DNA from: Desulfobacteraceae bacterium
GTDB lineage: Bacteria > Desulfobacterota > Desulfobacteria > Desulfobacterales > SURF-7
Assembly: GCA_030618925.1 (NCBI GenBank)
Contig: JAUXCK010000055.1
Location: forward strand, 1-10,968
Direction: 5' to 3'
Length of the DNA: 10,968 bases
Shown: in pieces, positions 1 through 6,320 of the stretch
Numbering within the stretch: position 1 is the stretch's first letter
Layout of the letters: every line of letters begins with the position of its first letter
Notes under the pieces: model-generated
What the model was told of the DNA's origin: nothing
The model's database searches: none
The model's input: the letters and a program-made list of their open reading frames with translations, nothing else
Position numbers and translations under genes: made by a program

Positions 1-998
1 GAATATGTATCAATGTCATTATCCACATCCGCTGAATTTGCCGCACTCAAGGTTGCTGTGACGGTTCCCTCGGAAAGGGTCTGATCTGGGCCGGCATCCG
101 CTATGGGCGCATCGTTGACAGGACTTATTGTCACCGAAACAGATGCAGTGTTGGAATCAAACAGGCCGTCGGTCACTCTGAAAGTAAAGGTGTCTGATCC
201 ATTGGTGTTTGGATCTGGAATATAGGAAAACTCCCCGGTTGTTTGATCAATGAGGAAAGCACTCCCCTTAGAACCACTGCTTAAAATGCTGTAACTGAGA
301 TTGTCATTATCCTCATCATCAGCAGCAAAAAAGCCACTGACCGGTGTGTCTTCGTCAGTCATGAGTGATCCGTCATAGGCAACCGGTGCATGTTTTTCCA
401 CATCAACCACATTAATGGATCGGGTGACTTCCAGCGCAAAATTTCCAGAATTGTCAGCCACGTTATAGGCAATGGTATATGAGCCGATTGCGCTGGTGTC
501 CACCAGCCCTGTTACGATAATGCGGGGAGTGATGTCGCCATCCAGGTTATCTGCGGCAGTTGCCCCTGGATCCGTATAAGTCGTGCCCACGGTTAGTGTT
601 ACCGCTGGATCACCCAGGAGGGTGATGACGGGCAGGGTGTTATCGATGACATTTACGGTCCGTGTCACCTGGGAGGCAGCATTGCCTTCGTTGTCGGTGA
701 CATTGTAGGTGAGGGTATAGGTGCCTGGAATGCTGTTGCTTACCGGGTTGTGGGTGACGATGCCGGCCGTGATATCACCGTCGAGATTGTCTGACGCAGT
801 TGCACCCGGATCGACATAAGGGGTTCCGGCAGGATGCGTGACCACTATTTGTCCCAGGAGGGTGATGACGGGAGGAGTCGTATCAACAATAATACCCGGG
901 CCTCCGGTGGCGTTACTATTGGATGGGTGGTTTAATACCAGGATAGAGATGACAATTGCATATTTAAACACGACACTAAGTGGATAATTTTTTTTCAT
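1..998 (-). CDS. Secreted multi-domain Ig-like/cadherin-like protein, N-terminal part (cut by left edge)
   Basis: The frame is open from an ATG at 998 to the window edge (332 full codons, no stop), so only the N-terminal part is seen. The start is fixed by a GGAGG ribosome binding site at 1003-1007. Residues 1-30 form a signal peptide: two lysines, a hydrophobic stretch at about 9-22, and a likely cut after SNA. Two DUF5011/Cry22-like Ig domains follow (about 43-118 and 123-198), each with an ITLLG strand, a DPGATA motif and a DNLDGDIT motif, exactly 80 residues apart. Next comes a cadherin-like/tandem-95-type domain (about 203-295) with TDEDTPVSG, an aspartate-rich stretch and SDTFTFRVTDG. 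A PKD-like segment begins near 299 (ADAGPDQTLSEG). Such proteins are exported and usually act as surface or matrix adhesins, often with calcium-binding acidic loops. The C-terminal anchor and any enzymatic module lie outside the window, so the exact role is unknown. Confidence 0.85.
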   Translation of the reverse strand, partial: MKKNYPLSVVFKYAIVISILVLNHPSNSNATGGPGIIVDTTPPVITLLGQIVVTHPAGTPYVDPGATASDNLDGDITAGIVTHNPVSNSIPGTYTLTYNVTDNEGNAASQVTRTVNVIDNTLPVITLLGDPAVTLTVGTTYTDPGATAADNLDGDITPRIIVTGLVDTSAIGSYTIAYNVADNSGNFALEVTRSINVVDVEKHAPVAYDGSLMTDEDTPVSGFFAADDEDNDNLSYSILSSGSKGSAFLIDQTTGEFSYIPDPNTNGSDTFTFRVTDGLFDSNTASVSVTISPVNDAPIADAGPDQTLSEGTVTATLSAANSADVDNDIDTY

Positions 999-1002
999 AA
1001 CG

Positions 1003-1008
1003 CCTCCG
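1003..1008 (-). promoter_or_regulatory. Ribosome binding site of the Ig-like protein gene
   Basis: Read on the minus strand this is CGGAGG, ending 4 nt before the ATG at 998. It decides the start and supports the reading of this gene, which has no stop inside the window. Confidence 0.75.
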
Positions 1009-1018
1009 TAAAAGGAAC

Positions 1019-1057
1019 CCCGGGTGAATAGACTGCATAGAAATGCACCTCACCGGG
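1019..1057 (-). promoter_or_regulatory. Folded leader hairpin upstream of the Ig-like protein gene
   Basis: In the minus-strand transcript the outer stem pairs CCCGGTGA (1057-1050) with TCACC-C-GGG (1027-1019): eight pairs with one bulged C. Inside it a second perfect stem, TGCAT/ATGCA (1043-1047 with 1034-1038), closes a four-base loop. The structure ends 10 nt before the ribosome binding site. A short U-rich stretch (UUCCUUUU) follows, too weak for a confident terminator. It could be a translational or attenuation control element, or a DNA operator. It matches no riboswitch class I can recognise. Confidence 0.4.
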
Positions 1058-1349
1058 AGAATTACGGAATTCGCCTCTTCATGATTTGTGCCAAGGCGGA
1101 GGGTGTAAAAAATTTGAGTCGATTTGTTAAAGGCGTTTTTTTCTATAATTCATTAGAATTATGGTCATAACCAACCGGCATGATTTTTAGGATGCCTGGG
1201 TGTTGTTTCCAGGATAATGATTTTATGATGAGGGGTGACAGAGGGTGGAATGTGCACATTTTGTAACGGTTGGTTACAAAAAGGGTACTCGTTTATTCTG
1301 GGGAGGTAAAAAAATGGGGTTGAATGGAGATCGTCCCTGTTCCTATTGG
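1058..1349. other. Spacer between the phosphatase gene and the Ig-like protein gene, with several dyads
   Basis: This is the central part of a 351-nt spacer between two minus-strand genes and should hold the phosphatase terminator and the promoter of the Ig-like gene. I see three perfect or near-perfect dyads. ATAATTC-atta-GAATTAT is at 1145-1162. A 12-bp palindrome, AATGTGCACATT, is at 1249-1260. TTTTGTAAC-ggttg-GTTACAAAA is at 1259-1281. None is followed by a U-tract on the minus strand, so none is a standard intrinsic terminator. A convincing -35/-10 pair for the Ig-like gene is not visible; TATAGA on the minus strand near 1142-1147 has only a poor -35. Confidence 0.4.
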
Positions 1350-2759
1350 TTAAGCAGAGCGTCCTATGCTCAGCATGGTGATGTCATCGCTCTGAGGGGC
1401 ATGGTCGACATGGGCAGACAGGTGTGTTCGGATATGTTCCATCAGGCGGGATGCCGATGAGACCGGCTGATTCAGGAGGGATATCATTCGATCTTGCGTA
1501 AACAGCTCCCCCTTTGGATTACGGGCTTCAGAGACACCATCTGTGTATCCGATGAAGATGTCCCCCGGCTCAATGATAATTTCGGCATGATCGAATTTAG
1601 ACCCTGGCATCAGTCCCACGGCAGTACCCGTAGAAAGGAGTCTGGTCTTAACGCCCCGGGTGTTGACAATAAAAGGGGGCTCGTGGCCGGCGTTGATGTA
1701 GTGAAGGACGCCGGACTCAGGGTTTAATACACCGAAAAAGAGAGTACAGAAATAACCTTCCTTTCCGTGGTTCAGTTCTATGTAGTCGTTGGTGAGTGAC
1801 ACGGCCTGTAAGGCATATAGAGGATCAAGGCCTTTTGAATCCTTAGTTGATCTTTCAGGTAAACTTTCAGGTGAACTGTCAGGCCCCCATGAACGGCCAT
1901 AGCGGGAAAAGACCCTGATCAGGCTGCGGAAAAGCGCCATGAACAATGCAGCACCGACACCTTTGTCGCAAACATCGCCGATAACAATGCCCAGGGTGTT
2001 ATGGCCCAGCGGGAATACATCATAGAAATCTCCTGAAACCTGCAGGGCAGGGTGAAAATAAGCACATATCTCCCATCCCTGCGGTTGAATGAGTTCGTCC
2101 GGTAAAAAGTCTTTCTGTATTTTTTTTCCTTTTTCCAACTCGTTGTCCAGCGCGGTTTTGGCTTTATCAAGCGCCTTGTAAGAATCTTCCAGTTTCGCAT
2201 AGAGTTTGACATTTTCAAGAACCAGTGCGATCTGATCAGCCGTTGTCTGCATTAACCGGGCGGATTCCTGGCCAAAATGCCCTGCTTTGGCGTGCAATAA
2301 TGTGAGGATTGCCAGTAATTCCTTGTCCCTTGCGATGATTGGCACAGCAAGGGCGGAGAGAACGGAATAGGGCTGGTCCGGCAGGGTCAGCCAACGATGA
2401 TCTTCCCTTGTGTCTGATATGAGTCCGATCTCTCGATTGCGGATCACCCACCCGGCGAGACCTTTGTTTAGAACCGTACCAATCAGATTCTTCCGCTGGA
2501 CAGCTGTTGCCTCTTCCCGGGTGAGGATGCTGTCAACGACAACCTGGTGATCATCAAGTAAGAATAAGCTGCCCTTTTCAGCTCCGGTGAGTTCGGTTGT
2601 GATATCTAAAGTGGCTTGCAGGGAGGCTTTTAAAACCTTTTCTTCATTCCGGGAACGCGCCATATCCACAAAAAGCTCTAAAAGCCGGTCCTGAACCGTC
2701 AAGGATGCCTTTTTAGATTCTTGTTTGCCGGGTTCATTTTGAAAGGATTTCGAATCCAT
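1350..2759 (-). CDS. GAF-domain PP2C-type serine/threonine phosphatase (RsbU/SpoIIE family)
   Basis: A 469-residue cytoplasmic signalling protein. Residues about 20-185 form a GAF sensor domain (GSLFLLDD, GLAGWVIRNRE, LAVPIIARDKE, ADQIALVLENVKLY). A charged coiled-coil linker spans about 185-215, then a SpoIIE/RsbU-type PP2C domain to the end. Metal-binding aspartates expected for the fold are present: D244 and D247 (GDFYDV), D262 (GDVCDKG), D407 (YTDGVSEA) and D458/D459 (SDDIT). The catalytic domain therefore looks active. Family members dephosphorylate anti-anti-sigma factors (STAS proteins) in partner-switching; no STAS or anti-sigma gene is in the window, so its target is unknown. A Ser/Pro-rich insert at about 290-309 (PDSS-PESL-PERS) interrupts the phosphatase domain. 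No transmembrane segment or response-receiver domain is seen. The ATG at 2759 lacks a strong ribosome binding site (only GGGA about 13 nt upstream), so a later start in the low-complexity first 30 residues is possible. Confidence 0.9.
   Translation of the reverse strand: MDSKSFQNEPGKQESKKASLTVQDRLLELFVDMARSRNEEKVLKASLQATLDITTELTGAEKGSLFLLDDHQVVVDSILTREEATAVQRKNLIGTVLNKGLAGWVIRNREIGLISDTREDHRWLTLPDQPYSVLSALAVPIIARDKELLAILTLLHAKAGHFGQESARLMQTTADQIALVLENVKLYAKLEDSYKALDKAKTALDNELEKGKKIQKDFLPDELIQPQGWEICAYFHPALQVSGDFYDVFPLGHNTLGIVIGDVCDKGVGAALFMALFRSLIRVFSRYGRSWGPDSSPESLPERSTKDSKGLDPLYALQAVSLTNDYIELNHGKEGYFCTLFFGVLNPESGVLHYINAGHEPPFIVNTRGVKTRLLSTGTAVGLMPGSKFDHAEIIIEPGDIFIGYTDGVSEARNPKGELFTQDRMISLLNQPVSSASRLMEHIRTHLSAHVDHAPQSDDITMLSIGRSA
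1851..1884 (-). repeat. Degenerate 12-bp triplet repeat inside the phosphatase gene
   Basis: Three consecutive 12-bp units sharing the core CTTTCAGGT/CTGTCAGGC lie in frame and encode PDSS, PESL and PERS (about residues 293-304). The expansion keeps the frame and sits in a loop of the PP2C domain where relatives are usually shorter. Confidence 0.5.
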
Positions 2760-3152
2760 AACTTGTTGTTTTTCCCGTCAGCAGGGTGATGGCCCTTTTA
2801 GCGATCAAGGCGCCGAAGTCGCTTCTTTTCCTGCGCTGTTTTGTTGATCAGGTTTTATAGATACTATCCTGTACATATACCCGTTAACGCGGAAAAAATC
2901 CAGGCCTTATCAAAGGGCTCCACAGAATATCAAAAATTTTGCAGGATAGATCACAATATGAATGAGGCGGCTATTGTCATAATTTCAATTACATCAGATC
3001 ATTATATGTAACATCTCAATAAGTTCGGGCATTCCTGCTCTTAATCATACAGGATTTGGTCTATGATCAAAAAAAATGATTAAGATTATGATTAAGATTA
3101 TGATTAAGATCGGGATCTGGCGCTGACCAGTGGGTTTAATGACACCCCATGT
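2760..3152. other. Divergent spacer between the phosphatase and the isomerase-like crotonase
   Basis: This is most of an AT-rich spacer of roughly 515 nt between divergent genes, and I find no convincing gene in it. It contains a 12-bp tandem repeat (3076-3110, listed separately). It also has a TTACAT/ATGTAA dyad (2989-2994 with 3006-3011) and the odd-centred palindrome GATAGTATC on the minus strand near 2859-2867. A promoter for the phosphatase must lie here on the minus strand, but I cannot choose one with confidence. Confidence 0.5.
3076..3110. repeat. 12-bp tandem repeat, 2.9 copies
   Basis: The unit ATGATTAAGATT occurs twice in full and then for 11 of 12 bases, without mismatch. It lies about 43 nt upstream of the -35 element of the crotonase promoter, a position that would suit an iterated regulator site. 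It may equally be a slippage-prone microsatellite. Confidence 0.8.
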
Positions 3153-3181
3153 TTGACATGCCGGTGATTTTTGGATATACC
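3153..3181 (+). promoter_or_regulatory. Sigma70-like promoter for the isomerase-like crotonase gene
   Basis: A perfect -35 hexamer TTGACA (3153-3158) is followed after 17 nt by TATACC (3176-3181; 4 of 6 to consensus). Transcription would start near 3188, giving a leader of about 87 nt before the ATG at 3275. Position and spacing are good; activity is inferred. Confidence 0.5.
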
Positions 3182-3260
3182 CTGCCGTAAAATAGTATTT
3201 GTGAATACATGTTAAGCGGGTTCTTTTTTCATGGAGCCAATATTTTTCAAAACCCAATTG

Positions 3261-3268
3261 AGGGAGGA
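3261..3268 (+). promoter_or_regulatory. Ribosome binding site that sets the start of the crotonase at 3275
   Basis: AGGGAGGA ends 6 nt before the ATG at 3275. The same frame is open from an ATG at 3209, but that start has no such site and would add 22 residues absent from the family. Confidence 0.75.
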
Positions 3269-3274
3269 ATAGTC

Positions 3275-4081
3275 ATGAGTGATGATAAACCCATCAGGGT
3301 AGAAAAAGATGAGCACATTGCCTGGGTGATTCTTGACCGCCCTGAAAAACGGAATGCCATGGGGTATGATTTTTTCGTACAGATGATCGAGGTGTTTATT
3401 GAATTGGATGAAGATCCGGACGTTTGGGTAGCCGTCATTAAAGGAGAGGGCAAGAGTTTTACGGTCGGAATCGACCTGATGGCGCTCGCCGGCCTGGTGG
3501 AATCTACGGGAGCCGATGCCCGGGAATTTCTGCGCCATACCATTGTCAAGGGCCAGCTGAGTACGACGGTTCTGGAAAAGTGCCGTAAACCCGTCATTGC
3601 TGCGGTTCACAGTCATTGTATTGGCGGCGGCATCGATCTTCTTTGTGCGTGTGATATTCGTCTGGCGACTAAAGACGCAATTTTTTCTGTCCGTGAAACC
3701 AGACTGGGGGTAGTGGCGGATCTCGGTACGCTCCAGAGATTGCCGTCTGTGGTGGGTGATGCATGGGCGCGGGAGCTGTGCCTTACCGGTCGGGACTTTT
3801 CAGCAGAGGAAGCACTTAAGATAGGCCTCATCACCCATATGGTTGAGACCAGAGAGGAACTTTACGAAGCAGCAGGAGGGATTGCCCGGGAAATCGCGGG
3901 GAATTCACCGCTGGCCGTGATGGGGGTCAAGGATACCATGCGGTTTACCCGGGAAAACGGGGTTCAGGCAGGCCTGGAGTATGTTGCCCAGAAAAACGCG
4001 ACCCAGCTTATCTGTGAAGATGCCATAGAGGCAATTACCGCTTTTATGGAAAAACGGAAACCTGTATTTAAAGGCAGGTAA
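3275..4081 (+). CDS. Crotonase-family enzyme, dienoyl-CoA isomerase (ECH1)-like
   Basis: A 268-residue soluble enoyl-CoA hydratase/isomerase superfamily protein of normal length. The oxyanion-hole segments are GKSFTVGIDL (59-68) and CIGGGIDLLCACDIR (115-129). Most telling is VRETRLGVVADLGTLQRLP (139-157), which closely resembles eukaryotic delta3,5-delta2,4-dienoyl-CoA isomerase (KEVDVGLAADVGTLQRLP). The three catalytic positions of rat ECH1 (D176, E196, D204; spacing 20 and 8) correspond to D121, E141 and D149 here, with identical spacing. The predicted reaction is a double-bond shift in a dienoyl-CoA during breakdown of unsaturated acyl chains; the true substrate is not known. A plain enoyl-CoA hydratase is less likely because the second glutamate environment follows ECH1. 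The gene appears monocistronic, with its own promoter, and converges on a second crotonase gene. The start follows the strong ribosome binding site described separately. Confidence 0.88.
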   Translation: MSDDKPIRVEKDEHIAWVILDRPEKRNAMGYDFFVQMIEVFIELDEDPDVWVAVIKGEGKSFTVGIDLMALAGLVESTGADAREFLRHTIVKGQLSTTVLEKCRKPVIAAVHSHCIGGGIDLLCACDIRLATKDAIFSVRETRLGVVADLGTLQRLPSVVGDAWARELCLTGRDFSAEEALKIGLITHMVETREELYEAAGGIAREIAGNSPLAVMGVKDTMRFTRENGVQAGLEYVAQKNATQLICEDAIEAITAFMEKRKPVFKGR

Positions 4082-4160
4082 CGCGAATTCAGGTCTCAGG
4101 ATCCTGGATGTTTGCGACGCACTTTTCGATGGAACCCCTTCACGCCAGGGCCCTTTCCTC
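4082..4160. other. Short spacer between convergent crotonase genes
   Basis: The gap holds a 10-bp palindrome, CAGGATCCTG (4097-4106). It also holds the left arm of a TCACGCC/GGCGTGA pair (4140-4146 with 4164-4170) whose right arm overlaps the end of the minus-strand gene. Neither has a U-tract in either direction, so termination here is probably not by a classical intrinsic terminator. Confidence 0.45.
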
Positions 4161-4919
4161 TCAGGCGTGACCATCAAGCTTCATTGCAGTGATCATGAAT
4201 GCCTGGTTTCGATTTTCAAAATGAAGTGCCTGTTCCAGGGAAGATGCATTAAGGTTGTGGACGATGGCTTCTTTTGTCATTTTTAACCCCAGCAGGCTTT
4301 TGCCGACCATTTTACCGGCCACCTCATAAGCCGTATCCAATAATTTTTCTTTGAGAATGATTCTGCTTGCTAGGCCCAGCTGCATCGCTTCATCGGAAGT
4401 CATAAAATCACCGGTGAGCAGAAATTCGTTGGCCCTTCCTGAGCCGATAAGCCGGGGGAGAAAATAACTGCTGGCCAGGTCAGCACCGCCAAGTCCGATG
4501 TTAATGTAGGCTGCATTAAACCGGGCTTGAGGCGTAATAATCCGGACATCAGAAGCCAGAGCCAGGCTGAACCCGACACCGGAGGCAGCGCCGTGAACTG
4601 CAGCGATGACAGGCTGGGGGATGCTTCTCATTTTGGATATTAACTGGGCCGCGCGGCTTTGAGCGCTGTATATTGTCGCCGGGTCCGCCTCAAACATTGT
4701 CGAAGCTGTTTCCTTCATATCCATACCCGAGCAAAAGCCTTTCTCACCCGCACCGGTTATTATCAGGACCCGGGCCGATTCACTGACCGCCAGTTCATTA
4801 AAGAGATGTTCGAGCTCCTCGAGCATGACCTGATTCAGGGCATTGAGGGTCTTGGGCCTGTTTAAGGTCAAGAGACCGATTGCATCGTTTTCTTCAAAAA
4901 GAATTGTTTTATAGCGCAT
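4161..4919 (-). CDS. Crotonase-family protein lacking both canonical hydratase glutamates
   Basis: A 252-residue enoyl-CoA hydratase/isomerase superfamily protein, last in the minus-strand operon. CoA and oxyanion motifs are present: GFCSGMDM (61-68) and HGAASGVGFSLALASDVRI (109-127). The usual hydratase glutamates are replaced: the residue after the GGGxE-type turn is S118 and the PExxLG-type position is Y139. An aspartate follows in GLGGADLASSYFLPRLIG (D147), as in the subgroup with a GxD-xxSYFLPRL motif. Hydration is therefore doubtful; isomerisation, hydrolysis or another acyl-CoA reaction is possible. The start at 4919 is chosen because AGGAG lies 7 nt upstream (4927-4931) and the protein then begins at the family's normal point (MRYKTILFEE). 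The same frame is open to an ATG at 4967, but that adds a charged 16-residue tail lying inside the permease gene. The start overlaps the permease's last 11 nt, suggesting translational coupling. Confidence 0.87.
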   Translation of the reverse strand: MRYKTILFEENDAIGLLTLNRPKTLNALNQVMLEELEHLFNELAVSESARVLIITGAGEKGFCSGMDMKETASTMFEADPATIYSAQSRAAQLISKMRSIPQPVIAAVHGAASGVGFSLALASDVRIITPQARFNAAYINIGLGGADLASSYFLPRLIGSGRANEFLLTGDFMTSDEAMQLGLASRIILKEKLLDTAYEVAGKMVGKSLLGLKMTKEAIVHNLNASSLEQALHFENRNQAFMITAMKLDGHA

Positions 4920-6318
4920 CTTGAGGCTCCTTTTTTTTTCTTCTTCTCCTTCTGGGTTTTCTGGCATCCGCTATTTTTTGATACTTTGCTCTCAGTCTCG
5001 GCCAAACAAAAAATGTATATAGCGATGATATGCCGATAACACTGATGATGAAGTAACGGGCCACCTTCTGGTCTACAAGATCTGCCGGTTTGACAGGGCC
5101 CATAAGAACAAACCCGCCGACAACAGCATAAATAATCACCACAAAAACAGGTATGACGATACCGCCCTTTATCTTAAACCCTCTTTCAATGTCAGGGTAC
5201 TTGTACCTCAGCTTGATGACAGAGAGCGCCATGATCATATAAATCATGCATTCGCTGGCAGCGATAATTAAAATCATGGCCAGGACATGATGGGTAAGGA
5301 AACCATAAAAGGTAATTCCGACACAATAAGCGATGACCACCAGCATGGCGACCCAGGGTGTTGCATGGACGGGGTGCAGCCGGGCGATAAATTTCGGGAG
5401 GGACCAGTCTCTTGCCATGGCATACAGGAACCTGGAAGACGTCATGAGGCCGGCATTCAGTGACGTCAGTGATGCCAGAAGAGCCATCCCGATCATGAAA
5501 TAAAAGCCATAGCCTCCCAGAAGTTTTTTCCCGTATAAAAGATGGGGAATCGGGAGTCCATCGGGCTGAAGTACCCAATCAAGCTGTTCTTTGTCAAGCA
5601 GCGAGGTCATGGCCACCGAGAACAAGGCATAGGTAACCGCTAAAAGGCCGAGGGCCAGCACCATTCCTTTGGGAATAAGCTTGACATCAGTGACTTCCTC
5701 CGACATTGTGACGACCCATTCGAATGCAATAAAGCTTGCGATGCCAATGGCGACTGCCTGTATGAAGCCATCCATCGACCCGATGGTAAAAAGATCGGGA
5801 ATTTTAAAATCGATGGTTGAAAAGCCGTAGAGCGAGATGAGGATAAGACCGGCAAACATGGTGTAGGCAATGATGTCCTGAACAGTGCCCGCAATTTTTA
5901 TGCCTCTGTAATTCAGAAATAATAAAACAGCCCCAAAGAGAATCGCCCATATGACAGGGTCTATGCCGAAACTGCCCTGGGAAAGGGCCTGTGATAAAAC
6001 GAAGACCTCCGCACCGACAATCGTGAGCTGACCCATGACATAGCTGCAGGCGATAATAATGGCGGCCCTTTCGCCAAAGGCCTTTTCAATAAAGAGTTTC
6101 AGGCCTGCAGCAGAAGGAAACATGGAATTGAGTTCACAAAAGCAGGAACCGGCGCAGACAGCCATCAGTCCGGATGTGAGAATGGCTATCCATGCAGAGT
6201 TCCCTGTAAGATAACTTGCGAGCTCGATGAAGAGAATATAGTTTACGGTGGCCAGTGCCATCCCGGCACCGGTGGAAACAACAGTCCTCAGTCCGACGGC
6301 TCTTTTGAGTTGTGTCAT
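4909..6318 (-). CDS. APC-superfamily amino acid/polyamine permease
   Basis: A 469-residue inner-membrane transporter with about 12 hydrophobic segments, near residues 13-34, 43-62, 86-113, 121-137, 147-166, 186-205, 219-241, 269-292, 321-341, 345-369, 386-407 and 420-440. This is the usual APC size and layout. The first helix carries the broken glycine-rich STGAGMA motif that binds the substrate backbone in APC proteins. Helix 6 and the following loop carry AFEWVVTMSEEVTD, a family hallmark. The cytoplasmic tail ends in a run of basic residues (about 453-463). It presumably imports the amino compound used by the two aminotransferases; amino acid versus polyamine cannot be told. The gene starts 2 nt after the upstream aminotransferase, with AGGAAA 5 nt before its ATG, and its last 11 nt overlap the downstream crotonase. 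It is clearly part of one operon. Confidence 0.9.
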   Translation of the reverse strand: MTQLKRAVGLRTVVSTGAGMALATVNYILFIELASYLTGNSAWIAILTSGLMAVCAGSCFCELNSMFPSAAGLKLFIEKAFGERAAIIIACSYVMGQLTIVGAEVFVLSQALSQGSFGIDPVIWAILFGAVLLFLNYRGIKIAGTVQDIIAYTMFAGLILISLYGFSTIDFKIPDLFTIGSMDGFIQAVAIGIASFIAFEWVVTMSEEVTDVKLIPKGMVLALGLLAVTYALFSVAMTSLLDKEQLDWVLQPDGLPIPHLLYGKKLLGGYGFYFMIGMALLASLTSLNAGLMTSSRFLYAMARDWSLPKFIARLHPVHATPWVAMLVVIAYCVGITFYGFLTHHVLAMILIIAASECMIYMIMALSVIKLRYKYPDIERGFKIKGGIVIPVFVVIIYAVVGGFVLMGPVKPADLVDQKVARYFIISVIGISSLYTFFVWPRLRAKYQKIADARKPRRRRRKKKEPQDAL

Positions 6319-6320
6319 GA

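Noticed and set aside
1259..1281. Resemblance of TTGTAAC/GTTACAA to a biotin-operator (BirA) site
   Set aside because: The arms are separated by only 5 nt, far from the usual spacing of about 15, and no biotin gene is adjacent.
1314..1460. Plus-strand frame of 48 codons starting after GGGAGG, antisense to the end of the phosphatase gene
   Set aside because: The ribosome binding site is good, but most of the frame lies opposite the well-supported phosphatase coding sequence and the peptide has no recognisable features.
3045..3257. Minus-strand 70-codon frame ending in an isoleucine/leucine-rich stretch
   Set aside because: The hydrophobic run is simply the 12-bp tandem repeat translated, the frame crosses the promoter and start of the crotonase gene, and there is no convincing start signal.
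3209..3274. Upstream extension of the plus-strand crotonase (22 residues)
   Set aside because: The ATG at 3275 has a strong ribosome binding site and matches the family's N-terminus; the extension has neither.
4140..4170. TCACGCC/GGCGTGA hairpin as a terminator between convergent genes
   Set aside because: It has a 17-nt loop, no U-tract on either side, and one arm lies within the coding end of the minus-strand crotonase.
4920..4967. Upstream extension of the minus-strand crotonase (16 charged residues)
   Set aside because: It lies inside the permease tail and contains the ribosome binding site used by the ATG at 4919.
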